Below are positions 9,348 through 18,671 of a stretch of 64,000 nt of DNA, one piece after another. Below the pieces are notes generated by a model that was not told where the DNA came from, made no database searches, and saw only the letters and a program-made list of their open reading frames with translations. The number at the start of each line of letters is the position of its first letter. Position 1 is the stretch's first letter. Source of the stretch: VXYL01 sp965199875 (lineage in GTDB: Bacteria; Pseudomonadota; Gammaproteobacteria; Pseudomonadales; Azotimanducaceae); NCBI GenBank assembly GCA_965199875.1, contig OZ241346.1, positions 2,976,001 through 3,040,000 on the forward strand. The letters are read 5' to 3'. Both the position numbers and the translations under genes were made by a program.

Positions 9348-9884
9348 ATGAAATCACGCCTCGCCATGCTGACGATCGCCGCCTTGGCCAGCCTGCACGC
9401 CGCCGCGCAACCGCAGGTGGGCGACCAGGCGCCTGTCTTCGACCTGCAGTCCACCGCCGGCGGCACCTACCAGCTGGGCGACAAGGCCGTGGTGCTGGCG
9501 TGGTTTCCCAAGGCGTTCACCCAAGGCTGCACCATCGAGTGCAAGTCGCTGGCGCAAAACGGCCACCTGATTCGCGAGTTCGACGTCGACTACTTCATGG
9601 TCAGCACCGACGCCGTCGAGGACAACGCCAGCTTCGCCGCGGCGAACGACGCGGACTTCCCCATGCTTTCCGACCCGACCAAGGCGACGGCGAAAGCCTA
9701 CGGCGTGCTGCACGAGCGCGGCTTCGCCATGCGGCACACCTTCTACATCGGCGCCGACGGCACCATTCTGGCCATCGACCGCGCCGTCAAGCCGGCGACC
9801 GCGGCCGAGGACATCGCCGCCAAGCTGGCCGAACTGGGCGTCCCCCGCCAGCAGCCGGCGGACGCCGCCGAGGCCGAGTCGTGA
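9348..9884 (+). CDS. exported AhpC/TSA-type peroxiredoxin
   Basis: A 178-residue thioredoxin-fold peroxidase with an N-terminal signal peptide (about residues 1-21, ending HAAAQ), so probably periplasmic. The active-site region WFPKAFTQGCTIECKSL resembles the PrxQ/BCP group: C61 is the likely peroxidatic cysteine. A second cysteine, C65, follows four positions later rather than the five typical of BCP. It reduces hydroperoxides using thiol donors. ATG follows AAGGAG at 9338-9343. It sits 55 bp before the sulfatase gene in the same direction, so the two may be co-expressed. Confidence 0.85.
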   Translation: MKSRLAMLTIAALASLHAAAQPQVGDQAPVFDLQSTAGGTYQLGDKAVVLAWFPKAFTQGCTIECKSLAQNGHLIREFDVDYFMVSTDAVEDNASFAAANDADFPMLSDPTKATAKAYGVLHERGFAMRHTFYIGADGTILAIDRAVKPATAAEDIAAKLAELGVPRQQPADAAEAES

Positions 9885-9939
9885 ACCGGCGAAGCGCGTA
9901 CGCCAGGCCGCGGCGCCGCCAAGGCAAGGAGCTTCGCCG

Positions 9940-11388
9940 ATGAAAGCCATCATGGTGATGTACGACTCGCTGAACCGGCACATGCTGCCGAACTACGGCT
10001 GCGACTGGACGCTGGCGCCGAACTTCCGGCGCCTCGGCGAACGCGCCGTGACGTTCGACAACCACTACGTCGGCTCCATGCCCTGCATGCCGGCGCGGCG
10101 CGAGCTGCACACCGGCCGGCACAACTTTCTGCATCGTTCCTGGGGGCCGTTCGAGCCGTTCGACAACTCCACCTTCACGATCCTCAAGCAGAACGGCGTC
10201 TACACCCATCTGGTGTCCGATCACTACCACTACTGGGAAGACGGCGGCGCCACCTACCACCACCGCTACTCCAGCTGGGTGAACGTGCGCGGGCAGGAGG
10301 GCGATGCGTGGAAGGGCGAGGTGGCGGAACCGGAAGTCCCGGAACATCTGGGGCGCATCAACCGCCAGGACTGGATCAACCGCAAGTACATGCAGGAAGA
10401 GGCGCTCACGCCGCAGGCGCGCACCTTCGCCGCCGGCCTGGAGTTTCTGCGAGCCAACCGCCAGCAGGACAACTGGTATCTGCAAATCGAAACCTTCGAC
10501 CCGCACGAGCCGTTCTTCACCCTGAAGCAGTGGAAGGACCGCTACAACTACGACTGGGACGGCCCGCACTTCGACTGGCCGAAGTACGAGCGCGTCGGCG
10601 AAGACCCGGACGCCGTGGAGTACCTGCGCTACCAGTACGCCGCGCTGCTCACCCAGTGCGACCACTACCTCGGCACGGTGATGGACTTCATGGACGAACA
10701 CGACATGTGGCAGGACACCATGCTGCTGGTGGTCACCGACCACGGCTTCCTGCTCGGCGAACACGACTGGTGGGGCAAGGCGCGCATGCCCTGGTACAAC
10801 GAGACCGCGCACATTCCGTTCTTCGTCTGGGACCCGCGCAGCGGCGTCGCCGGCGCAAGACGCCGCAGCCTGACCACCACCATCGACATCGGCCCCACCA
10901 TCCTCGACTACTACGACCTGCCGCGGCCTGCCGAGATGGACGGCAAGCCGCTGCGCCAGACCATCGTCGACGACGCCGAAGTGCGCGGGAACGCCATCTA
11001 CGGCATGTTCGGCGCCCACGTGAACATCACCGACGGACGCTACGTCTACATGCGCGGGCCGGTCGACGACAACGCGCCGCTGAACCACTACACGCTGATG
11101 CCGACGCACATGCGCAGCCCGTTTTCCGTGCGCGAACTGAAGAACATGCAGTGGCATGCGCCGCTGCCGTTCAGCAAGGGCTGTCCGCTGATGCGCATTC
11201 CTTCCGGCGGACGCTTCGTGGAGCCGTTCGAGACCCGGCTCTTCGACCTGCGCTCGGACCCGGGGCAGACCAGCCCGATCGCCGACGCCACGGCGGAAGC
11301 GCGCATGGTCGCGGCCTTGGAGGAAGCCATGAAGGAGCATCTGGCGCCGCCGGAGCAGTACCAGCGCCTGGGACTGTCGGCGCCGTAG
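9940..11388 (+). CDS. sulfatase-family hydrolase
   Basis: A 482-residue alkaline-phosphatase-superfamily enzyme. The formylglycine motif is visible as PCMPARRELHTGR, with C49 as the residue converted to formylglycine. Metal-binding blocks are MYDSLNRHML near the start and VVTDHGFLLGEH near residue 265. Sulfatases remove sulfate esters from polysaccharides, sterols or small molecules; the substrate is unknown. There is no signal peptide from the ATG at 9940, which has AAGGA ten bases upstream, so the enzyme appears cytoplasmic. No formylglycine-generating enzyme is seen in the window. It converges on the ThuA-like gene. Confidence 0.9.
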   Translation: MKAIMVMYDSLNRHMLPNYGCDWTLAPNFRRLGERAVTFDNHYVGSMPCMPARRELHTGRHNFLHRSWGPFEPFDNSTFTILKQNGVYTHLVSDHYHYWEDGGATYHHRYSSWVNVRGQEGDAWKGEVAEPEVPEHLGRINRQDWINRKYMQEEALTPQARTFAAGLEFLRANRQQDNWYLQIETFDPHEPFFTLKQWKDRYNYDWDGPHFDWPKYERVGEDPDAVEYLRYQYAALLTQCDHYLGTVMDFMDEHDMWQDTMLLVVTDHGFLLGEHDWWGKARMPWYNETAHIPFFVWDPRSGVAGARRRSLTTTIDIGPTILDYYDLPRPAEMDGKPLRQTIVDDAEVRGNAIYGMFGAHVNITDGRYVYMRGPVDDNAPLNHYTLMPTHMRSPFSVRELKNMQWHAPLPFSKGCPLMRIPSGGRFVEPFETRLFDLRSDPGQTSPIADATAEARMVAALEEAMKEHLAPPEQYQRLGLSAP

Positions 11389-11402
11389 CCGACTGGCGCG
11401 CT

Positions 11403-11426
11403 ACTGCTGCGAGTGATCGCCGCAGT
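11403..11426. terminator. hairpin between convergent sulfatase and ThuA genes
   Basis: ACTGC (11403-11407) pairs with GCAGT (11422-11426), and GCG (11409-11411) with CGC (11418-11420), separated by one T/C mismatch around a six-base loop. It lies 14 bp after the sulfatase stop and 39 bp from the ThuA stop, where a bidirectional terminator would be expected. There is no T-tract on either strand, so confidence is low. Confidence 0.35.
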
Positions 11427-11465
11427 GGGAGTGTCGGAAGGCGGATCGAAGCGGCATCGGTGCGC

Positions 11466-12113
11466 TCAGCGCATCGCCCACAGACAGCCGCGGCGCATGA
11501 TCTCCTTGGCTTCCGGCACGTCGAAGTCGGCGGCAACGTGGCCGAGGGAACTGTAGAACACGCGGCCGGCGCCGTAGCGCTTCTTCCAAGCGACGGGCAT
11601 GGTCGTCCCTCGTATCCAGTCGATGCCCCAGTGTTCGCCCTTGAACGTCGTGGTGGCCAGCACTTCGTTGGACGGATCGACGTGCATGAAGTACTGCTCG
11701 GAGCGCATTCGAAAGTCGGCGAGGCCGGCGACGATGGGATCGTCCGAGGCGATGTTGACTTCGTAGTCGATGATGCCGCCGGGGTGGCAGATGAACTGGC
11801 CGCCCACCATGAACTGGTACTCGACGTTGCTGCGAAACGAATCGCCCATGCCGCCGTGCCATCCGGCGCATCCCGTCCCGGCGCGGATGGCCTTAAGCAG
11901 CCCCGCTTCCTGCTCGCGGTCGATTCGAGACATGGTCCAGACCGGCACGACCAAGTCCAACTCGGACATGAAGCCCTCGTCGGCAAGCCGCTCCAAGCGG
12001 TTGGAGACGGAGACTTCGTGGCCTTCCGCAGCCAGCAGATCGGCGCAGATGGCGGCGGTTTGCTCCGGCTCGTGGCCTTCCCAGCCGCCCCAGGTGATGA
12101 ATACGTTGGCCAT
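11466..12113 (-). CDS. ThuA-like trehalose-utilization family protein
   Basis: A 215-residue protein of the ThuA family (class I glutamine amidotransferase-like fold). Supporting segments are FITWGGWEGHEPEQT at the N-terminus, the GxGxxxWHGG-type GTGCAGWHGGMGDSF, and GRVFYSSLGH near the C-terminus. ATG at 12113 has GGAG eight bases upstream; the frame is open a further 17 codons but with no better start. ThuA proteins are implicated in sugar catabolism (for example with 3-keto-glycosides) and often lie near Gfo/Idh/MocA oxidoreductases, as here. The substrate is not evident. Confidence 0.85.
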   Translation of the reverse strand: MANVFITWGGWEGHEPEQTAAICADLLAAEGHEVSVSNRLERLADEGFMSELDLVVPVWTMSRIDREQEAGLLKAIRAGTGCAGWHGGMGDSFRSNVEYQFMVGGQFICHPGGIIDYEVNIASDDPIVAGLADFRMRSEQYFMHVDPSNEVLATTTFKGEHWGIDWIRGTTMPVAWKKRYGAGRVFYSSLGHVAADFDVPEAKEIMRRGCLWAMR

Positions 12114-12209
12114 GTGAGTCTCCGCAAGCTGGCGGCCGCGTAACGGCCAAGGACCTCCGCGCACGCGCAGTCTACCGGCGCGGCTAGGGTATCCGCATCC
12201 CGAACGGCT

Positions 12210-14498
12210 TCAAATGCCCGAGGGCAGCTGGTGGCGCGGCACGGCGCGTTCGAGCCCGGCAAGGACGAGCTGGGCGCGCACGAACTTCAGTATTTCTTCG
12301 CTGGAGCGCATCTTCAGCGCCCGTGCCAGAATGCGCCGGCAGTCGCGCAGGGAGACGCTGCGGATCACCCACTTCACCCGGGTCAGGTTGGCGGAGTTCA
12401 TCGACAGCACGTCGTAGCCCATGCCGACGCACAGCACCGCGCCTTCCGGCGTGCCCGCCAGTTCGCCGCAGATGCCGACGGGCTTGCCTTCCGCATGGCA
12501 GCTCTTGGCGATTTCGCGCAGCGCGATGAGCATGGCGGGGTGTACTTCCTCGAACAGGTCCGCCACCCGCGGATTGTTGCGGTCCACCGCCAGCATGTAC
12601 TGGGTGAGATCGTTGGAACCGACCGCCAGAAAGTCCACTTGCCGAGCGATTTCCCGCGCCAGGTAGATGGCGGCCGGAACTTCGATCATCACCCCGACGA
12701 GGGGCGGCTTCACCTGGTAGCCCTCTTCGACCACCTCTTGGTGGGCGCGGTGGATCAGCGCCTTGGCCTCTTCGATCTGCTCCAGCCGGCTGACCATCGG
12801 CAGCATGATGCGCAGGATGCCCTCCAGTCCGGAGTTGGCCTTCACCATCGCCCGTATCTGGCCGAGGAAGATCTCCGGATGGTCCAGGGTGACGCGAATG
12901 CCGCGCCAGCCCAGAAACGGGTTCTCTTCGGTGATGGGGAAGTAGGAGAGCGGCTTGTCGCCGCCGATGTCCAGCGTGCGCATGGTGACCGGACGCGGCT
13001 CGAACGCCTGCATGTGGTCGCGGTACAGGATGCGCTGCTCTTCTTCGGTGGGAAAGCGGTCGCCCATCGAGAAGGGCACTTCCGTGCGGAACAGGCCGAT
13101 GCCCTCGGCGCCACGGTCCAGCGAGCGGGTGATCTCGCTGACCAGGCCGATGTTCACCCACAGGTTGATGGCGTGGCCGTCGCGGGTGGTGCAGGCCAGG
13201 TCGCGCACTTCGTCGAGTTCGCGGGCGAACTCCTCCTCCTCGTTCAGGAAGCGGTCGTAGGACTCGCGCAGCAGGGCGCCTGGATTGACGAAGACATCGC
13301 CGTAGTGGCCGTCGACGATGACCGTTTCGTTCTCGATGTCGGTGATCGGCACGTCCACCGCGCCCATCACCGTGGGGATGCCAAGCGCATCCGCCAGAAT
13401 CGCTCCGTGGGAGTTGCGCGAACCTTTGAGCGAAACGATGCCGCGCAGACGCTCGACGGGAAAGTCCGCCATCATCGGCGCGGTGACCTCCTCGGCGACC
13501 AGCACCATTTCGTCCGGGTAGGGCTCGGGCTCGTCGTCGATCTCCTGCAGGTTGGCGAGCACGCGCTGGCCGAGGTCGCGCACGTCGGCGGCGCGTTCGC
13601 GCAGGTAGGAATCCTGCATGCGCTCGAAGGTCGCCACCTGTTCGAGGATCGCGTGGCTCACCGCGCCCTGCGCCCACTGGCCGCGGCGGATCAGCGCCCG
13701 CACGTCTCCCGCCAGAGCGGCGTCGTCGAGCATGTGCAGGTAGGCGTCGAACAGTTCGCGCTCTTCCGGGCCGATGCTCTTCGCCATCTGCTCGATGACG
13801 CGCTCGATGTCGGTGCGCACCTTGCCGATGGCCCGCTCGAACAGCTTGAGCTCGGTGGCGACGTCCTCGGCAGGGCGATCCGGAACCCGCTCCAGGCGCG
13901 CCGACGGCAGCGCCACGTAGGCGGTGCCGATGCCGATTCCAGGCACGCCGGAGATGCCGCGAAAGCGCAGCTGCCCGTGGCCGCCCTGGACTCCGGACGC
14001 AAGGTCGCGCAGGTCGCCGCTGACTTCCGCATGGGCGATGCGGCTGGCGACCTGGGTGGCCAGCGTCACCAGAAACGCCTCTTCGTCCTCGTCGTAGCGC
14101 CGAGTTTCCCGATCTTGGACGACCAGCACGCCGAGCACGTCGCGCACATGCACGACGGGCGTGCCGAGGAAGGCGCTGTACGGCTCTTCCTGCAACGCCT
14201 CCACCAGCGAGAAGCGCGGATGTTCTGCGGCGTTGTCCAGATTGATGGGCTCGGCGCGCTCGGCAACCAGGCCGACGATGCCCTCGCCGGGCGCCAGCGA
14301 GACGCTGCCCGCCACGTCGGTGCTCAAGCCCTCGTTGGCCACCAGGTCGAAGCGGCCGTTCGACTGGTTGCGCAGGTAGATCGAGCACACCTCGGCGTCG
14401 AGGATCAGCGACACCCGGGCCACCAGCAGGTCCAGCGCGGCGCGGAAGCCGGAGGCCGCGTCCATGTCCTGGACGATTTGCCGCAGCGCGTCGAGCAT
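12210..14498 (-). CDS. ptsP: phosphoenolpyruvate-protein phosphotransferase PtsP (EI-Ntr)
   Basis: A 762-residue enzyme I of the nitrogen PTS, which transfers phosphate from PEP to NPr. A GAF domain spans about residues 1-165 (EVCSIYLRN, EGIVGLVAERAEPINL, FLGTPVV). EI N-terminal, phosphohistidine and PEP-binding TIM-barrel domains follow. The phosphohistidine region reads GSRNSHGAILADALGIPTVMG, with H as the phosphate acceptor. The C-terminal part has EVPAAIYLA, GSNDLTQY, CGELAG and GYDVLSM. Length and order match E. coli PtsP. It ends 7 bp from rppH upstream, forming the conserved rppH-ptsP pair. Confidence 0.96.
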   Translation of the reverse strand: MLDALRQIVQDMDAASGFRAALDLLVARVSLILDAEVCSIYLRNQSNGRFDLVANEGLSTDVAGSVSLAPGEGIVGLVAERAEPINLDNAAEHPRFSLVEALQEEPYSAFLGTPVVHVRDVLGVLVVQDRETRRYDEDEEAFLVTLATQVASRIAHAEVSGDLRDLASGVQGGHGQLRFRGISGVPGIGIGTAYVALPSARLERVPDRPAEDVATELKLFERAIGKVRTDIERVIEQMAKSIGPEERELFDAYLHMLDDAALAGDVRALIRRGQWAQGAVSHAILEQVATFERMQDSYLRERAADVRDLGQRVLANLQEIDDEPEPYPDEMVLVAEEVTAPMMADFPVERLRGIVSLKGSRNSHGAILADALGIPTVMGAVDVPITDIENETVIVDGHYGDVFVNPGALLRESYDRFLNEEEEFARELDEVRDLACTTRDGHAINLWVNIGLVSEITRSLDRGAEGIGLFRTEVPFSMGDRFPTEEEQRILYRDHMQAFEPRPVTMRTLDIGGDKPLSYFPITEENPFLGWRGIRVTLDHPEIFLGQIRAMVKANSGLEGILRIMLPMVSRLEQIEEAKALIHRAHQEVVEEGYQVKPPLVGVMIEVPAAIYLAREIARQVDFLAVGSNDLTQYMLAVDRNNPRVADLFEEVHPAMLIALREIAKSCHAEGKPVGICGELAGTPEGAVLCVGMGYDVLSMNSANLTRVKWVIRSVSLRDCRRILARALKMRSSEEILKFVRAQLVLAGLERAVPRHQLPSGI

Positions 14499-14505
14499 CG
14501 CTTGA

Positions 14506-15021
14506 TCAAGCCTCCACGGCCAGCGCCGGCGCCAGTTCGCGCAGCGCCCGGCGGTAGACCTCGCGCTTGAACGCCACCACCTGGGTCAGCGGGTACCAGT
14601 AGCTCACCCAGCGCCAGGCGTCGAACTCGGGGTCCGTGCCGTCCACCTGCACGGCGCTGTCCTCGGCCAAGAGCCGCAACAGGAACCACTTCTGCTTCTG
14701 CCCGCGAAAGCGCGTCTTCGCGTCCTTGCCCAACAGCTTGCGCGGCAGCCGGTAGCGCAGCCAGCCCTTGGTGCGGCCGCGCACCTCGACCGTCTCGCCA
14801 TCGAGCCCGACCTCTTCGTACAGCTCCCGGTAAAGCGCCTGCTCGGCGCTCTCCCCGGGCAGGATGCCGCCCTGGGGAAACTGCCAGGCGCCGAAGCCGC
14901 CAACGCGCCGTGCCCAGAACACCTGTGCCTGGGCGTTCTGGATGACGATGCCGACGTTGGGGCGGTAGCCGTGTCGGTCGACGTTGCTGGGCCGCTGCTT
15001 AGGGGCTGGCGCGTTCGGCAT
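14506..15021 (-). CDS. rppH: RNA 5'-pyrophosphohydrolase RppH
   Basis: A 171-residue Nudix hydrolase that removes pyrophosphate from mRNA 5' ends and so triggers RNase E decay. The segment GYRPNVGIVIQN, the Nudix box GGILPGESAEQALYRELYEE followed by VGL, GQKQKWFLL and FDAWRWVSYWYP match RppH. ATG at 15021 gives a roughly 17-residue N-terminal extension relative to E. coli RppH. There is no good Shine-Dalgarno there and the frame is open upstream, so the exact start is uncertain. It lies 7 bp upstream of ptsP in the same direction. Confidence 0.93.
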   Translation of the reverse strand: MPNAPAPKQRPSNVDRHGYRPNVGIVIQNAQAQVFWARRVGGFGAWQFPQGGILPGESAEQALYRELYEEVGLDGETVEVRGRTKGWLRYRLPRKLLGKDAKTRFRGQKQKWFLLRLLAEDSAVQVDGTDPEFDAWRWVSYWYPLTQVVAFKREVYRRALRELAPALAVEA

Positions 15022-15190
15022 GGAGATCGGGCGTCGTTTCGGCGACTCGATTGTTCCACATCGGCGGCGGCTGCGCCCGTCTTGTCTTGTCGTCGGCCGC
15101 ATCGGCCGGCAATTTGGACTCGGGGCGGCGCTGGCGGTGGAAAATATGTGGGCGCATGGGCGCACCACGCCGCAGTCAGTTGGACCTTCC

Positions 15191-16663
15191 CTAAGGGGCG
15201 GCGATGGAGTTCGGCAGGACGGTGTCCAACTTGATGCGCTCGACGATGTCGGTGGTGGAGCAGCCGCTCACCAGGCTCAGCACGCGCACGTCGCCGCCGT
15301 AGCCGCGCACGAGTTCGGCGCCGACCACTTCGTGTAGCGCGTAGTCGCCACCCTTGACCAGCACGTCCGGGCGCAGCTCGTCGAGCAGCGCCTCCGGCGT
15401 GTCTTCGGCAAACGGCACGACCCAGTCCACCGCGGCCAGCCCTTGCAGAACGCGCAGCCGCGACTCCAGCCGATTGACGGGGCGACCGTCGCCCTTCAGC
15501 CGGCGAGCGGACTCGTCGTCGTTGACGGCGACGATCAGCCGATCGCCCAGCCGCCGCGCTTCGCCGAGATAGCCCACGTGGCCGGCGTGCAGAATGTCGA
15601 AACAGCCGTTGGTGAAGACGATGCGCTCGCCGCGCCGCCGCGCCTGCGCCACGGCGCTTGCCAGCTGGCGTCTTGGCGGAGAGCGGCGCCGGGCATGTTC
15701 GTCGCCGTTGAAGTGCGTTCTGGACGCCATCGCCTGATTGAGCTCCGCCACCGATACGGCGGCGGTGCCGTACTTGGCGCACACCACGCCTCCGGCCAGG
15801 TTGGCGACTTGCACGCTGTCGCGCAGCGGCCAGCCCAGCGCGGCGCAAATGCCGAGGGTTGCGGCAACGGTGTCGCCGGCGCCCGTGGAGTCGTAGACGT
15901 CGACGCCGATGGCGGGAACGTGCAGCGGCGGCGCCTTGGCCTCGAACAGCGTCAGCCCTTCCTCGCCTTGCGTCAACGCGATGGCGCCCAGGCCGTTCTT
16001 GCGCACGAGATCGCCGCCAGCTTCGTGCAGTTCGGCTTCCGAAGGACGGTGGCCGACGGCCTGCTCGAACTCGACGCGATTGGGCTTGAGGATGTCGACA
16101 CCGCGGTATTCGCCAAACGGCTTGAACTTGGGGTCCGCGATGGCGGCTACGTTCGCCTTCTGCGCTTCGGCGATGATGCGCGCCGGCTCTGCAACAGCGC
16201 CTTTGTCGTAGTCTTCGATGATCAGCGCGTCCGCGCCGGGCATCTTCGGCGTGGCCCGGGCCAGCACGTCGTCTGCCGCTGCCTTGCCGAGGGGCTGCTC
16301 GAAGTCCATGCGCAGGAGTTGCTTGTGGCGGCTGACGATGCGTTCCTTGAGGGTGGTTCGCCAGCCCTCGGCGACCACGAGGTCGGCCTCCACGCCGGCT
16401 TCCGCGAGGAGATCGGCGACGATGCGTCCGTTGGCATCGTTGCCAACCGCGCCGACCAGCGTACAGCGACCACCTAGGGAAACCACATTCAGCGCGACGT
16501 TGGCGGCACCGCCGAGGCGGTCTTCGCTGCCTTCGATCTGGACGACGGGAACGGGCGCTTCGGGTGAGACTCGATCCGTCCGACCGCGGATGTAGCGGTC
16601 GAGGATGACATCGCCGACCACCAGAACGTGGACATCGGCGACCGGGGGAAGCAGTCGATTCAT
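15191..16663 (-). CDS. hldE: bifunctional heptose kinase / adenylyltransferase HldE
   Basis: A 490-residue two-domain enzyme for ADP-heptose synthesis, needed for the inner core of lipopolysaccharide. Residues 1 to about 330 are a PfkB-type kinase: GDVILDRYI, GGAANVALN, DPKFKPF and the YDSTGAGDTVAA anion hole. Residues from about 345 are a nucleotidyltransferase: FTNGCFDILHAGHVGYL, VNDDESARRLKG and CSTTDIVERI. ATG at 16663 was chosen because MNRLLPPVADVHVLVVGD aligns with family N-termini; the ribosome site is poor. Its presence shows an LPS-bearing outer membrane. Confidence 0.96.
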   Translation of the reverse strand: MNRLLPPVADVHVLVVGDVILDRYIRGRTDRVSPEAPVPVVQIEGSEDRLGGAANVALNVVSLGGRCTLVGAVGNDANGRIVADLLAEAGVEADLVVAEGWRTTLKERIVSRHKQLLRMDFEQPLGKAAADDVLARATPKMPGADALIIEDYDKGAVAEPARIIAEAQKANVAAIADPKFKPFGEYRGVDILKPNRVEFEQAVGHRPSEAELHEAGGDLVRKNGLGAIALTQGEEGLTLFEAKAPPLHVPAIGVDVYDSTGAGDTVAATLGICAALGWPLRDSVQVANLAGGVVCAKYGTAAVSVAELNQAMASRTHFNGDEHARRRSPPRRQLASAVAQARRRGERIVFTNGCFDILHAGHVGYLGEARRLGDRLIVAVNDDESARRLKGDGRPVNRLESRLRVLQGLAAVDWVVPFAEDTPEALLDELRPDVLVKGGDYALHEVVGAELVRGYGGDVRVLSLVSGCSTTDIVERIKLDTVLPNSIAAP

Positions 16664-16767
16664 TGCCGCGATGTTAACACTTGGCGACGCATAGCGCATC
16701 GCTTGATTTCATTCACGGGTGCGCCGGAGTCGGTGACGAACAGGCAGGAGCGTTCGACAGCGCAGCT

Positions 16768-17250
16768 TCAATCGCGCAAGTTGTTGAACTGTATCGGCAA
16801 GCCGTAGTCCTCCGCCTTGAGCTTGGCGATGACCGCCTGCAGATCGTCGCGCTTCTTGCCGCTGACGCGCACCTTGTCGCCTTGGATCTGCGGCTGCACC
16901 TTCAGCTTGGCGTCCTTCACCGTCTTGACGATTCGCCGACTGGCATCCCGGTCGATGCCTTGCTTGAGATCGAAAGGCTGGCGCTTCTGCTTGCCGGACG
17001 CCTCCAGCGGACGCGCCGACAAGGCGCCGATGTCGACGCCGCGCCGGGTCATCTTGTCGTGCAGAATGTCGACCAGCTGATCGATCTGGAACTCCTCCTC
17101 GGCGCTGACCGTGATCACCGCCCCCTCCAACTCGAAACCGGCGTCCACGCCGCGGAAGTCGAAGCGAGTGCGCAGCTCCCGGGACGCCTGATCGACGGCG
17201 TTGCGCACCTCTTGCAGGTCCACTTCCGAGACGATGTCGAAGAAAGGCAT
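16768..17250 (-). CDS. yajQ: YajQ-family nucleotide-binding protein
   Basis: A 160-residue protein with the family start MPFFDIVSEVDLQEVRNAVD, internal TRFDFRG, KQGIDRD and the C-terminal end LPIQFNNLRD. Length matches the family (about 160). YajQ has two ferredoxin-like folds and binds nucleic acid or cyclic di-GMP; in Xanthomonas and Pseudomonas homologues act as c-di-GMP effectors for transcription. It is flanked by hldE downstream and the GST gene upstream, all on the minus strand. Confidence 0.95.
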   Translation of the reverse strand: MPFFDIVSEVDLQEVRNAVDQASRELRTRFDFRGVDAGFELEGAVITVSAEEEFQIDQLVDILHDKMTRRGVDIGALSARPLEASGKQKRQPFDLKQGIDRDASRRIVKTVKDAKLKVQPQIQGDKVRVSGKKRDDLQAVIAKLKAEDYGLPIQFNNLRD

Positions 17251-17290
17251 GGCGACGCCCTCTGCTGGCTGGCGCTTAGGTGCCGGCCGG

Positions 17291-17887
17291 TCAGCCCCGG
17301 GCCCTCGCCGCGGCGTCCCGGCCGAGGCAGCGCTGCAGCCAAGCGGCGATGTTCGGCTGCTCGGCGAAGTCGATGCCGGCGGCCCTTGCCCAGCTGAAGA
17401 CGCTGGCGACGTTCAGATCGGCGACGCTGAATGCGTCGCCCACCAGGTAGTCGCGCCCGGCCAGAGCATCGTTCAGCACCTTGAACGGCTTCTGCAGTTC
17501 CTCGATGCCGGCTGCCGCAGCTGCGGAATCCTGCTCGCGGCCCATCAGCCCCCTTGCGTTCAGCAACACGTCGAGCAAGGTCTTCTCCACCGCGGTCATC
17601 GCCCAGAAGCACCAGCGCAGGGTTTGCGCCTCGTCGGCCGGCGTGGCGGGTGCCAGCTTGCCGTGCTTCTTGGCCAGGTAGAGGTTGATGGCCATGGACT
17701 CGGCCAGCACCATGTCGTCGTCGACAAGCACGGGCACCTGCCCCATCGGATTGAGCGCGACGAGATCGGCCGTCGCGCCAGTTTCGTCGAAACCGGCCTC
17801 TTGTTCGAACTCCAGCTCCAACTCGTGGGCCATCCAGATGGCCCGCATGGCGCGGCTTTGCGCCGGGCCGTAGATCTTCAAGCTCAC
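17291..17887 (-). CDS. glutathione S-transferase-like protein
   Basis: A 198-residue GST. The N-terminal thioredoxin-like half has LKIYGPAQSRAMRAIWMAHEL, NPMGQVPVLVDD and LAESMAINLYLA (the ESxAI glutathione-binding signature). The C-terminal helical half has DYLVGDAFSVADLNVASV. Serine replaces the classical tyrosine or cysteine near the start, in SRAMR. The start is GTG at 17887, preceded by GGAGG, and overlaps the upstream peroxiredoxin stop in GTGA, so translation is probably coupled. The pairing with a Prx5-type peroxidase suggests a role in thiol or peroxide detoxification. Confidence 0.88.
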   Translation of the reverse strand: MSLKIYGPAQSRAMRAIWMAHELELEFEQEAGFDETGATADLVALNPMGQVPVLVDDDMVLAESMAINLYLAKKHGKLAPATPADEAQTLRWCFWAMTAVEKTLLDVLLNARGLMGREQDSAAAAAGIEELQKPFKVLNDALAGRDYLVGDAFSVADLNVASVFSWARAAGIDFAEQPNIAAWLQRCLGRDAAARARG

Positions 17888-18363
17888 AGCGCCTCCAGCA
17901 TGGCCTCGGCCTTGCTGACCTCGAAGGCGCCGGCGGCCTCCACGGCCAGCTTGGTGACGACGCCGTCGTCGACGACCATGGCGTAGCGTTGCGAGCGGAT
18001 CCCCAGGCCGAAGCCAGAGCCGTCCATCTCCAGGCCGAGCGCCTTGGTGAAGTCCGAATTGCCGTCGCCAGCCATCACCAGTTCGCCGGCGTCCCGGTCC
18101 TTGCCCCATGCGTCCATGACGAAGGCATCGTTCACCGCCACGCAGACGATGCTGTCCACGCCCTTCGCCTTGAACTGCTCCGCCGCGGCGACGTAGCCGG
18201 GCAAGTGCGCCTGGGAACAGGTGGGCGTGAATGCACCGGGCACTGCGAACAGCACCACCTTCTTGCCGCCGAACAGCTCGTCCGTGCTTACCGCCGCCGG
18301 TCGTCCGTCCTTCATGACGTGCAAAGTCGCCGTCGGAAGGGTGTCGCCCTCTTGAATCGCCAT
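17884..18363 (-). CDS. Prx5-type peroxiredoxin
   Basis: A 159-residue peroxidase of the atypical 2-Cys/Prx5 class. The active site is PGAFTPTCSQAHLPGY with the peroxidatic cysteine C49; VNDAFVMDAWGKD and the FGLGIRSQRYAMVVDDG segment are also diagnostic. Such enzymes reduce H2O2 and alkyl hydroperoxides, often with glutathione or glutaredoxin. ATG at 18363 has AAGGGA upstream. The four-base overlap with the downstream GST gene makes a two-gene redox operon. Confidence 0.93.
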   Translation of the reverse strand: MAIQEGDTLPTATLHVMKDGRPAAVSTDELFGGKKVVLFAVPGAFTPTCSQAHLPGYVAAAEQFKAKGVDSIVCVAVNDAFVMDAWGKDRDAGELVMAGDGNSDFTKALGLEMDGSGFGLGIRSQRYAMVVDDGVVTKLAVEAAGAFEVSKAEAMLEAL

Positions 18364-18671
18364 GTGGTTTCCCTTGTGGTTGCAGCCGAGTGGCCGTGTT
18401 GGTCGCAAAGCAACGGAAGTTTAGCGCAACTGAACGAGTTCGAGGGGCTGGCGCAAGATCGAGCTATGGGCGACGAAGTCGGCTGATGGGAGTCTTCGAA
18501 CGCACTGCCGAGGGGCGGTACAAAGTGGGTAAACCAGCCAGTCTGCCGAGGCCGGCATCAAGGACGCCGGCGGTTGCGTTACGGTGCGCTTTCGGCCAAG
18601 GCGCTACATTCCACCCGAGTCGCGCGGCTGCGGTTATATTGCGCCGCAACGCCGGTCATCGAGCAGACGCC

